64,000 nt of DNA from Minicystis rosea (GTDB lineage Bacteria; Myxococcota_A; Polyangia; Polyangiales; Polyangiaceae), in contig CP016211.1 in assembly GCA_001931535.1 (NCBI GenBank), positions 7,983,703 through 8,047,702 on the forward strand. Reading direction: 5' to 3'. Below the pieces are notes generated by a model that saw only the letters and a list, made by a program, of their open reading frames with translations, searched no databases and had not been told where the DNA came from. This document shows positions 44,016-53,489 of this stretch, one piece after another. The position numbers and the translations under genes are program-made. How positions within the stretch are numbered: position 1 is the first letter of the stretch; each line of letters starts with the position of its first letter.

Positions 44016-44493
44016 CAAGATCGGCAGTGCCGCCGTGGTCCTCGCGATCCTCGTCGCCGCGCCCGCGATCGCCCGCGCGACACCGAATTTCCCCAACGCG
44101 CTCGCGACCCACCTCGACCTCGCCGAGGCGCCCGCGTGCACGCTCTGCCACGACGGCCCCACGCAGCGAGGCACGGTGACCACGCCCTTCGGCACGAGCA
44201 TGCGGGCGCGCGGTCTCCAAGCCTATGACGAGATGTCGCTCCAAAACGCGCTCGACGCGCTCTCCGGCGAGAAGACCGACAGCGATGGTGACGGGACGAG
44301 TGACGTCGACGAGCTCCAAAAGGGGTCCGATCCCAACGTACCCGAAGGAGGAAGCGCCGATGGAGGCCCCGTAGCGATCCCGATCACCGCCGAATACGGG
44401 TGCAGCGTGCCGCGCGGAGAAGGGCCGCAATCGACGGCCGTGATGTTTCTTCTCCTCGCCGTGGTCCTGCTCACGCGGCGGGGCGTGCGGTGA
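44002..44493 (+). CDS. Small c-type cytochrome with calcium-binding-like loop and MYXO-CTERM-like tail
   Basis: 163 residues: signal peptide (AAVVLAILVAAPAIARA), one haem motif in APACTLCHDGP, an EF-hand-like loop DSDGDGTSDVDELQKG, and a tail of Gly-Cys, hydrophobic segment (AVMFLLLAVVLLT) and Arg-Arg, resembling the MYXO-CTERM sorting signal that leads to lipid attachment of the Cys and surface display in myxobacteria. The start at 44002 overlaps the end of the barrel gene. It completes the haem cluster. Confidence 0.8.
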   Translation: MYSSDKIGSAAVVLAILVAAPAIARATPNFPNALATHLDLAEAPACTLCHDGPTQRGTVTTPFGTSMRARGLQAYDEMSLQNALDALSGEKTDSDGDGTSDVDELQKGSDPNVPEGGSADGGPVAIPITAEYGCSVPRGEGPQSTAVMFLLLAVVLLTRRGVR

Positions 44494-46430
44494 TGATGGC
44501 GGGGTTACTGGAATCGTGGCTCTCGCTGTCGCCGGCGCCACTAGAATCGGAGTTTCGAAACCCCGTCCTCATGGCCGAGAAGAAACTGCGCGGAGCCCCC
44601 GCGCCCTCGATGGCAGAGCTCTTCTACGCCGGGCATTATGCCGAGATCATCCGTCTGCGCGTCGACGGCGCGCACGCGGGCGGGGCGCCCTCCGATCTGC
44701 CCTTCATCGTGGGCGCGCTCGCCTTCGCGGGCCGCCTCGAAGAAGCGCGGGCTCTGTTCTCCGGCAACCTGCGGCGCGGCGCCGTCCCCACGCAAGGCTC
44801 CATCGTGGTGGCGACGCGCTTCTTCCTCGCCGTCGCCTATTGTCGGGCCGGCCGGCTCGACGAGGCCCGGCGCGAAATCGTGAAGAACGTCGCCGCGAGC
44901 TTCCGTCACGGCGAGCCGCTCGCGCGCTTTTACGTCCTTCAGGGCCTCGGCTGTTATCGCTATTTCACCGGGCGGCTCCGGCACGCGGCGCGACACGCGC
45001 TCCGTGCCCTGGAATACGCCTTCGTGGCGGAGCTGCCTTATGGGCGCCTGCTCGCCACGGATCTCCGCGGGCATTCGCTCGTCCAGCTCGGCGCCGTGCA
45101 AGAGGGGCTCTCGCTCCTCGGCACGGCGCGCACGCTGGCCGGCTCGCTCTCATTGCCTGGCAACGCCGCGGTGCTCGATTGCGCGATTGCCATTTACCGG
45201 GCCCGCTTCGGCGTGCTCCCGGTGCGCAAAGCCATCGCCGAGCTGACCGAGGTGCTCGCCCGCGCGCGCCCGGACGACTCGTATTCGCGCCGCTCGCTCT
45301 GCATCGAAATGGCCGTGCAATACGCGCTCGCCGGCGAAGGCGACACGGCTTGGGGCCTCTTGGAGCGGCTCGGCACGGAGCATTTGCCCGACGGCGGCGA
45401 CGCCCGGGCGCGCATTCGATTCTTGATCGCCTGCGCCAACGTGGCGCGGCTCCGCCACGGCCGCTCGAGCATGATGCCTTTCGTGAGCGAGGCGCGCGCC
45501 CTCTCGCGCACGCACCCGGACATCACCCTCGAATTCGATATCTCCTGCATGGAGATCCTCGCGGCGGAGACGGCGGAGGAGCGCGCGCGCATCCGCGCGG
45601 GTCTCCGCGCCTTGGGCCGTCTCTCGGGCATCGCGCGCGGTTGGCTCCGGCAAGAGCACAAGGAGGGTCGTGACGACTCGAGCCCGAAGCTCCCCGCCGG
45701 CGCCGAGCTCATGGAGGCCGATCGCCTGGGCGCCCTCTATGCCGCGTGTCTGCGAGGCACACCCGAGCTCGCAGCGCGGGTGATCGCGAGCGGCCATTGG
45801 GGGCTCCTGCCCTTGTCGTTGCGGCTCGATCCGGGCCGCCGCGTGATGCTCCTCGGCCGTCGTGTGGTGGTCGAGGATCATGGCAACGTCACCGTCCTCG
45901 ACGACACCTCGGATGGCACGCTGCGCCTCCTGCGCGCCCTCGCCGGCGGTGAATGGCGCGGCAAAGCCGATCTCCTCCGCACCGTTTGGGGGATCGGTGC
46001 CTATCGCCCCGACGCGCACGACGCCGTGATTCACACCGCCGTGAGCCGCCTTCGCGCGCTCCTCGGCGTGAGAGGGCATTGGATCGAGGCGACGTCGGGT
46101 GGATATCAGCTCACGCCCGGTGTCGCTCTCTTGGACTTGGCCAACACCCTCGGCGACGCGCCGCCTCCGCCCGTGGAGAGCATTCATCCTCCCGCGCCCT
46201 CGATTCCGCCGCCCGCGATGCCGAGCCAGCCGCCGGCGGCGGACGCCATCGTCACGTGGCTCGCGCGGGAGGGCCCTTCGTCGAGCACCGATATCGCCTC
46301 GCACCTCGGTGTCTCCGAAATGACCGCGCTGCGGAGGCTCCGCGACCTCATCGATCAAGGCGTCGTGCAGCGCTCCGGCAAAGGAAAGAACACGCGATAT
46401 CGCATCGAAGAGAGGGCTCATGAGCGCTGA
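44493..46430 (+). CDS. TPR regulator with OmpR-type winged helix and second C-terminal winged helix
   Basis: 645 residues from the ATG at 44493, which overlaps the previous stop by one base (an ATG at 44571 is also plausible). Residues about 40-400 are helical repeats of TPR/MalT type (IVGALAFAGRLEEARALFSG, RFFLAVAYCRAGRLDEARREIV). Residues about 455-550 form a transcriptional-activator winged helix (DGTLRLLRALAGGEWRGKADLLRTVWG, AVIHTAVSRLRALLG), and after a Pro-rich hinge a second helix-turn-helix (SSSTDIASHLGVSEMTALRRLRDLIDQGVV). No receiver domain. It may regulate the haem cluster it follows. Confidence 0.8.
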   Translation: MMAGLLESWLSLSPAPLESEFRNPVLMAEKKLRGAPAPSMAELFYAGHYAEIIRLRVDGAHAGGAPSDLPFIVGALAFAGRLEEARALFSGNLRRGAVPTQGSIVVATRFFLAVAYCRAGRLDEARREIVKNVAASFRHGEPLARFYVLQGLGCYRYFTGRLRHAARHALRALEYAFVAELPYGRLLATDLRGHSLVQLGAVQEGLSLLGTARTLAGSLSLPGNAAVLDCAIAIYRARFGVLPVRKAIAELTEVLARARPDDSYSRRSLCIEMAVQYALAGEGDTAWGLLERLGTEHLPDGGDARARIRFLIACANVARLRHGRSSMMPFVSEARALSRTHPDITLEFDISCMEILAAETAEERARIRAGLRALGRLSGIARGWLRQEHKEGRDDSSPKLPAGAELMEADRLGALYAACLRGTPELAARVIASGHWGLLPLSLRLDPGRRVMLLGRRVVVEDHGNVTVLDDTSDGTLRLLRALAGGEWRGKADLLRTVWGIGAYRPDAHDAVIHTAVSRLRALLGVRGHWIEATSGGYQLTPGVALLDLANTLGDAPPPPVESIHPPAPSIPPPAMPSQPPAADAIVTWLAREGPSSSTDIASHLGVSEMTALRRLRDLIDQGVVQRSGKGKNTRYRIEERAHER

Positions 46431-46914
46431 CCGGAAGTCGATCGTCCCCCTGATGCTCCTCGCCGCCTGCCTCCTCGGCAGCCACGGCGGCAGGAAGGCC
46501 ACCGTTCATGGAGCCGAATACCGCGTCCCGGTCCCCGCCGCGCTCGAGCCTTGGGCGATCTATCCCGTCGGGCCCGTGAAGGTCTCGCACCAAGGCGGGA
46601 GCTTGAAGATCGAATATCGCTTCCCGACGTGGCTCGTCGGCGACGATCACAAGGTGAAGCTCGTCGGCCACGCCGCGCCGGGCGCGACCTCGATTCACGT
46701 CGACGCCGGCTCGCTCGGAGAGGGCGATTGCACCATCTCCGGCGATCACGTCACCTGCGTGGAGCACTTCCCGGGCATGCCCATCGATCGCGACGCCGCG
46801 GAGGAGGCGATGATCGACGAGGGCTTCTCGGCGCAGGAAATCGAACAGCGATTGGAGGTGACCGACGCCTTCTCCGTCGATCCGATTGGCATTCTCGATT
46901 TCGACATGCCTTGA
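46420..46914 (+). CDS. Hypothetical exported protein
   Basis: 164 residues, overlapping the preceding regulator by 11 bp and thus translationally coupled. An N-terminal hydrophobic stretch (IVPLMLLAACLLGSHGG) looks like a signal or lipobox (LLAAC). The mature domain is beta-rich (IYPVGPVKVSHQGGSLKIEYRFP, VKLVGHAAPGATSIHVDAG) with a pair of Cys (EGDCTISGDHVTCVEH), then an acidic helix. I do not recognise the family. A hairpin overlaps its stop codon. Confidence 0.65.
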   Translation: MSADRKSIVPLMLLAACLLGSHGGRKATVHGAEYRVPVPAALEPWAIYPVGPVKVSHQGGSLKIEYRFPTWLVGDDHKVKLVGHAAPGATSIHVDAGSLGEGDCTISGDHVTCVEHFPGMPIDRDAAEEAMIDEGFSAQEIEQRLEVTDAFSVDPIGILDFDMP

Positions 46915-46927
46915 GGGCCGCCCTCAA
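46911..46927 (+). terminator. Hairpin at the end of the regulator/hypothetical pair
   Basis: TTGAGGG-ccg-CCCTCAA includes the stop codon TGA of the upstream gene and is followed by AATGGTTG. It is a plausible terminator for the 44493-46914 operon. Confidence 0.5.
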
Positions 46928-47048
46928 AATGGTTGTGGGCCGAAGGCGCCGCGGTGGCGTCGGCGCGCGGGCGCCCCACGACCCGATCGTGGCGCAGATC
47001 GCGCGGGCGCGGGACGAGCGGGCCCTCCGGTGGTAGGCTCGGGCCATC

Positions 47049-48023
47049 GTGGCTCGCCGGGTCGCTCCCCCCGATTTCCGTTACGTCTGGCTCACGCCGG
47101 GCCCGGGATCGTTTGGGACCGCGCTCGCCGGCGCGGGGGCGGCCCTCGCCACCACTGGCGCTCTTCTGTGGACGGGCGGACATCACCCCTTGAGCGCCGG
47201 CATCCTCGCGGGCGGCGTGGCCCTCGCGGCAAGCTCGTTGCTTGGCCGCGAGCCGCGCCTGCGCACCCCCGCGCGGGCGCGCGAAGTGGCCATGGCCATC
47301 GTGCCTTGGGGGATCCTCGTCGATCCCGATACCGATCTTCGCGTCCTGCGCTGGCCCGCGATTCGTCACGTCTCGGTCGATGTCGCGCACAGCATGCGTG
47401 GGGGCACACCGGCCATCCTCGCCAGCATCGTCACCGTGGATACCGGGCGTGAGCTGCTCTCGGGGCGGGCGTGGGGCGCGGTCGGTCTGGAGAGCTTGGT
47501 GGCCAATCTCGATGCCTATACCGAGGAGGCCGCGCGCCCCGTGGCGCTCGATCTCGAGGGCTTCGAGATCGCCGGCGACGGCGACACCGAGCCCGTGGTG
47601 GCCGAGCTGCTCGCCCGCGCCGACGATCTCTGCACCAGCGGGCGCGGCGCGGTGCGCCTCGGCCTGCCGCCCCGTGGATACCGATCCATCGCGGGCGCCG
47701 CGGCCGGGCCGGAGACGCTCGGTTTGCTCCGCGCGATCCTGGCCTCCGGCGGTGAAGGCGCGGCCGCCGACGCGCGCCCACTGGCCGCGATGGTGGCGGT
47801 GCGCCTCGAAGCGACGAGCCTGGTGCCGGAGCTCCTGCGGCTGGTGAGCTCGCCGCATCCGATCGTCGCGGCCGTGGCCAAAGCAGCTGCCATTCGCCTT
47901 GGCTCCGGGAAGAATCGCGCCGGCGCGCTCACGGAGATCGCGGCCTTCCTCTTCGAGGACGACCTCGCGCTGCTGGAGCAGTGGGCCGCGCTCGGTGACA
48001 CGGAGCCTGAAGCTCCAGTTTGA
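47049..48023 (+). CDS. Membrane protein with HEAT-like C-terminal repeats
   Basis: 324 residues. Two closely spaced membrane segments near the N-terminus (GTALAGAGAALATTGALLW and LSAGILAGGVALAASSLLG) form a hairpin, followed by a beta-rich cytoplasmic-looking domain (VDPDTDLRVLRWPAIRHVSVD, TPAILASIVTVDTGRELL) that recalls a PH-like fold, and a C-terminal Ala/Leu-rich helical region (LLRLVSSPHPIVAAVAKAAAIRLGS) like a HEAT repeat. GTG start. No function can be assigned. Convergent with the kinase gene. Confidence 0.6.
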   Translation: MARRVAPPDFRYVWLTPGPGSFGTALAGAGAALATTGALLWTGGHHPLSAGILAGGVALAASSLLGREPRLRTPARAREVAMAIVPWGILVDPDTDLRVLRWPAIRHVSVDVAHSMRGGTPAILASIVTVDTGRELLSGRAWGAVGLESLVANLDAYTEEAARPVALDLEGFEIAGDGDTEPVVAELLARADDLCTSGRGAVRLGLPPRGYRSIAGAAAGPETLGLLRAILASGGEGAAADARPLAAMVAVRLEATSLVPELLRLVSSPHPIVAAVAKAAAIRLGSGKNRAGALTEIAAFLFEDDLALLEQWAALGDTEPEAPV

Positions 48024-48151
48024 TGTCGGTTCATCGGCGACGGGCGCGCTCGCCGGTCATGGCATCTCGAGCATCGGTATCGGTCGAGCCGAGAGCAGCA
48101 GGCGTCATCATCGCCGGCGCGAATGACGGCGCGCCCGCGCGACTCACCACC

Positions 48152-49627
48152 TCATCGGTGTTTGACGACGTTCGGGTTGCGGAGGAACTTGCCCGGCTTG
48201 TTGGGCGGAGGCGGCGTTGCGGGCTTCGACGTCGGGGCCGCCGAAGCCGTCGCGGACGCGCTCGGCGCATCCACGGCGGGCGCTGCCGAGGCGGTCTCCG
48301 CGGGAGCCGCGCTCGGTGCGACGCCGGCCGTCGCACCGGGATCCGGAGGCGGTGCGGCGCTCGCGGACGCCGATGCCGTCGCGCTCGCGGATGAAGAGGG
48401 ATCGGGACCGCCGGCCGAAGTGGGCTTGCGCAACACCACCAGGAACACCACGGCGCCCACGACGAGCATGCCCGCGACGGCGCCGATGATCGCCAGCATC
48501 GGGCTCTGCGCCTTCCGCGCCGGCGTCGCGCCCACCATCGTCACGGGGTTGGCCGTCGCCATCATCGGCGCGCCCACGGAGGCCATCATCGGCCGCGGCG
48601 CCGCGGGCGGCGACATCATCGGCACGGTCATCGGCTGCGGCGGCATGGGATATCCGGAGACCGAGACGGGATCCGCGATCTGCGCCCACGACTGCTGCGG
48701 CATGCGTTGCGGCGGCGCAATCGCCGGTAAGGACATGCGATCGAGCGATTGATAGGCCGCGCGCAGGGCCGTCTGCATCGAGCGCGCGTCGGGCCAGCGC
48801 GTCTTGATGTCGTAGGCGAGCGCGCGATCGACGAGGTGCGCCACCACGGGCGAGATGCCCGGCATCGCCTGGCCGAGCGGCGGGGCCGGCTTCGTCATGG
48901 CGGCGAGCATGAGCTCGTTGACGGTGTCCGCGTTGTGCACGAGCCGGCCTGCGAGCAGCGTGAACATGGTCGCGCCCACGGCCCAGATGTCGCTCTGCGG
49001 ACCGACCTCGTCCCAGCGACCGCGCGCCTGCTCGGGCGGCATGAACGCAGGCGTGCCGATCGCGCCCGAGCTCGTCATCGTGAGCCGCGCGCTCTGGAGC
49101 TCGCGCATGCGGGCGATGCCGAAGTCGAGCACCTTCACCGTCCCCTCGCGCGTGAGGAAGACGTTCTCCGGCTTGATGTCGCGATGAACGATGCCCTTCG
49201 CGTGGGCCGCGGCGAGCACGTCGAGCAAGCGATCGGCGAGCGAGAGGACCTCGTGCACGGGGAGCACGCCGCTGCGCTCGCGACGATCTTCGAGGGTCTC
49301 GCCCTCGAGCAACTCCATCACCAGAAAGGCGGCGCCGTCCTCCGCGGTGTCGTCGTCGAGCACGCCGACCGCGCCCGGGTGCTCGAGCTTGTTGGCGACG
49401 TAGCCTTCGCGCTGGAAGCGCGTGCGCACCTCGGTGTTGGTCGAGAGCTCGGGGTGCAGCAGCTTGATGGCCACGCGACGGCCATTGTTGACGTGCGTGG
49501 CCGCGTACACCGCCGCCATGCCCCCGAGGCCGAGCAACCGATCGACGCGCCACTTCTCGCGCAAAACGCGCCCGATGCGCGCGTTTGCCCGCTCTCGCAG
49601 AGCTTCCTCCGGGTCGGGGATGGACAC
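48152..49627 (-). CDS. Transmembrane Ser/Thr protein kinase
   Basis: 491 residues. Kinase domain at about 20-290: LLGLGGMAAVYAATH, Lys in RVAIKLLH, IVHRDIKPENVF, DFGIARM and GTPAFMPPEQARG. A Pro/Met-rich juxtamembrane region is followed by one membrane segment (MLAIIGAVAGMLVVGAVVFLVVL) and a short Ala/Ser/Pro outer tail with no sensory domain (PGKFLRNPNVVKHR end). So input probably comes through partner proteins or the juxtamembrane region. GTG start at 49627. Divergent neighbours are absent; the next gene on the strand is icd, separated by a terminator. Confidence 0.92.
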   Translation of the reverse strand: MSIPDPEEALRERANARIGRVLREKWRVDRLLGLGGMAAVYAATHVNNGRRVAIKLLHPELSTNTEVRTRFQREGYVANKLEHPGAVGVLDDDTAEDGAAFLVMELLEGETLEDRRERSGVLPVHEVLSLADRLLDVLAAAHAKGIVHRDIKPENVFLTREGTVKVLDFGIARMRELQSARLTMTSSGAIGTPAFMPPEQARGRWDEVGPQSDIWAVGATMFTLLAGRLVHNADTVNELMLAAMTKPAPPLGQAMPGISPVVAHLVDRALAYDIKTRWPDARSMQTALRAAYQSLDRMSLPAIAPPQRMPQQSWAQIADPVSVSGYPMPPQPMTVPMMSPPAAPRPMMASVGAPMMATANPVTMVGATPARKAQSPMLAIIGAVAGMLVVGAVVFLVVLRKPTSAGGPDPSSSASATASASASAAPPPDPGATAGVAPSAAPAETASAAPAVDAPSASATASAAPTSKPATPPPPNKPGKFLRNPNVVKHR

Positions 49628-49751
49628 GTCGTTCGCGTCAGGATTTCGTACGCCGCGGGCGGCGTCAAGAAGCTGAGCCCCGCCCAGACGTTCAGCGTCT
49701 CGCGCACGAGCATCGCGCGGTGATCACGCTCGCGGTGGAGACGGAATGAAA

Positions 49752-49794
49752 GAGCCCCTCGTCTCCAGCGGTTTCCCGCGAAAACGAGGGGCTC
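49752..49794 (-). terminator. Terminator downstream of isocitrate dehydrogenase
   Basis: GAGCCCCTCGT and ACGAGGGGCTC form an 11-bp perfect stem with a 21-nt loop, 25 bases after the icd stop codon, in the orientation of icd transcription and before the kinase start. Confidence 0.65.
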
Positions 49795-49819
49795 ACGACG
49801 CGCGGCGCGCGTCACCCGC

Positions 49820-51118
<1,299 letters not shown>

Positions 51119-51668
51119 GAGTTCCTCCAGCGCGGCGCATCCTAGTGCCGGCGCTGGAAACGGGGGCAGAAAAATGGGCCTCGCCACGGCTATTCCGTGC
51201 CTCGGACCCACGCCTCCGCGGAGCGCCCGTGCAGCCTCCGCGTGCGATCTTTCGCACCGTGGCCGCGAGGCCGGTAAAACCGATTCGCACCTCGCCGACC
51301 GACACGCACGAGAGAGCCGAAATCGAGGCTCGGGGCCACGAGGAGCCGACGTCCGTCAGCAACGCCGCGCGAGCCCGGGAGAGGACCCGAGCGACAGAGG
51401 GCCTGGAAGTGTGTTCGTCCCCCGAGATCGAGGCGCACCTTTTCCGGCTCGGAAACGATCACGCGCGTGCGGCGACGCCAAGGTCAACATGTGGGGACCG
51501 CGTGCGTCTCGATCCCACGTGATCGGATGCTCACGCATCGTCGACCGATGCGATGCGCGATCGCCCTCTGGTCGCGCGTCATCGATGTGGGTGGGCTCGC
51601 ACGATCGCCGGCGACGCGTCGCGCACCTTCATCCTTCGGCGCATGGATGGCACCATGGATCCATTCGC
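51119..51668. other. Divergent intergenic region icd / acyl-CoA synthetase
   Basis: 550 bp between divergent genes. A minus-strand open frame at 51190-51462 has only mild codon bias and no recognisable features, so I do not call it. I see no clear promoter or operator. Confidence 0.5.
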
Positions 51669-53315
51669 ATGACCACGCCGCTCGCCTCCTACGCGCACGG
51701 GACCAGTCAGACCGCGCTCCTCGGCGAGACGATCGGCGAGAACCTGCGGCGCACCGTGCAGCATCACGGCGATCGTGACGCGTTGATCGTGCGCTCGCAG
51801 GGCTATCGGGCCACGTACCGCGAGCTCTGGGACATGACCACGAAGGTCGCGCTCGGCCTGCTCGCCCACGGCGTGCAGAAGGGCGATCGCGTGGGCATCT
51901 GGTCGCCGAACCGCTGGGAGTGGGTGGCCATCCAGTATGCGACCGCGCGCCTCGGCGCGATCTTGGTGAACATCAACCCGGCCTACAAAACCGCGGAGCT
52001 CGAGTATGCGCTGCGGCAGTCGGGGGTGAGCGTGCTCGTCCTCGCGCGCGCGTTCCGCAAGAGCGACTACCCGACCATGCTCGCGGAGGTGCGCGATCGG
52101 CTGCCCGCGCTGCGCCTCGCGCTGGTGATGGATGACGACTTCGAGGCGCTGCTCGCGGCGGGCGCGCACGTGAACCCGAGGGCGCTCGCGGATCGCGAGG
52201 CGAGCCTCTCGTTCGACGATCCCATCAACATCCAGTACACGTCGGGCACCACCGGCTTCCCCAAGGGCGCGACGCTGTCGCACCACAACGTGCTCAACAA
52301 CGGCTTCTTCGTGGGCGAAGCGCTGGCCCTCACGGCCGCCGATCGCGTGTGCGTCCCCGTGCCCTTCTACCATTGCTTCGGCATGGTCATGGGCAACCTC
52401 GGCGCGACCAGCCACGGCGCCGCCATCGTGGTGCCAGGCGAGGCGTTCGACGCCGAGAGTGTGCTCGAGACCGTGCAAGCCGAGCGCTGCACCGCGCTCT
52501 ACGGCGTGCCCACGATGTTCATCGGCGAGCTCGATTGCCCGCGCTTCGCGTCGTATGATCTCTCGTCGCTGCGCACCGGGATCATGGCCGGATCGCCGTG
52601 CCCGGTGGAGGTGATGAAGCAAGTGCAGGCGCGCATGAACATGCGCGAGGTGACCATCTGCTACGGCATGACCGAGACCTCGCCGGTGTCGACGCAGAGC
52701 GCGCTCGACGATCCGCTCGACAAGCGCGTGACCACCGTCGGCCGCGTGCACCCGCACGTCGAGGTGAAGATCGTCGATCCGACGAGCGGCCTCACCGTCC
52801 GGCGCGGCGCGGCTGGGGAGCTCTGCACCCGCGGCTACAGCGTGATGCTCGGCTACTGGGACAACGAAGAGGCCACGCGCGACGCCGTCGACGCCGCGGG
52901 CTGGATGCACACGGGCGACCTGGCGACGATGGACGGCGAGGGCTACGTGAACATCGTCGGCCGCATCAAGGACATGATCATCCGCGGCGGCGAGAACGTG
53001 TACCCGCGCGAGATCGAAGAGTTCCTCCACACCCACCCGGCCGTCTCCGAGGCGCAGGTGATCGGCGTGCCGAGCGTCAAGTACGGCGAGGAGGTGATGG
53101 CGTGGATCCGGCTCCGCCCCGGCGCCGTGACCGATGAGCAGGCCATGATCGCCCATTGCACCGGGCGCATCGCGACCTACAAGATCCCGCGCTACTTTCG
53201 CTTCGTCGACGAGTTCCCCATGACGGTGACCGGCAAGGTGCAAAAGTATCGGATGCGTGAGCTGGCCGTGGCCGAGCTGGCGCTCGGCGTCGCCGCCGAC
53301 GTGAAGACGGCGTGA
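51669..53315 (+). CDS. Fatty-acyl-CoA synthetase (AMP-binding family)
   Basis: 548 residues. Activates a carboxylic acid through an acyl-adenylate to its CoA thioester. The AMP-binding motif is YTSGTTGFPKGATLSH, with YGMTETSPVS (A5), GWMHTGDLATMDGEGY (A7), GRIKDMIIRGGENVYPREIEEF (A8) and the A10 lysine in VTGKVQKYRMRE. The overall plan resembles medium/long-chain FadD-type enzymes (FYHCFGMVMGNLG in the acyl tunnel region). ATG at 51669 begins MTTPLASYAHG; there is no strong ribosome binding site, so the start is moderately certain. Chain-length specificity cannot be read. Confidence 0.93.
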   Translation: MTTPLASYAHGTSQTALLGETIGENLRRTVQHHGDRDALIVRSQGYRATYRELWDMTTKVALGLLAHGVQKGDRVGIWSPNRWEWVAIQYATARLGAILVNINPAYKTAELEYALRQSGVSVLVLARAFRKSDYPTMLAEVRDRLPALRLALVMDDDFEALLAAGAHVNPRALADREASLSFDDPINIQYTSGTTGFPKGATLSHHNVLNNGFFVGEALALTAADRVCVPVPFYHCFGMVMGNLGATSHGAAIVVPGEAFDAESVLETVQAERCTALYGVPTMFIGELDCPRFASYDLSSLRTGIMAGSPCPVEVMKQVQARMNMREVTICYGMTETSPVSTQSALDDPLDKRVTTVGRVHPHVEVKIVDPTSGLTVRRGAAGELCTRGYSVMLGYWDNEEATRDAVDAAGWMHTGDLATMDGEGYVNIVGRIKDMIIRGGENVYPREIEEFLHTHPAVSEAQVIGVPSVKYGEEVMAWIRLRPGAVTDEQAMIAHCTGRIATYKIPRYFRFVDEFPMTVTGKVQKYRMRELAVAELALGVAADVKTA

Positions 53316-53489
53316 GGCAGACCACGCGAAGAACCGCGAATGATCCGCGAAGAATCGGGAAAGTTCTGAAAGCCGCTCTCTTTTCTTTATCCTTCCGAAC
53401 GCTTGCGCTACTGACGCCGGCCGCGCTCCGGGCGGCCCTGGCGTGTCCTCTGGACCCCTGGCAGCACAGCGCGGACCGGAGCGCCACCG

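Noticed and set aside
51190..51462. Possible 90-codon minus-strand gene upstream of icd
   Set aside because: Only weak third-position GC bias and no ribosome binding site or domain; better treated as part of the divergent intergenic region.
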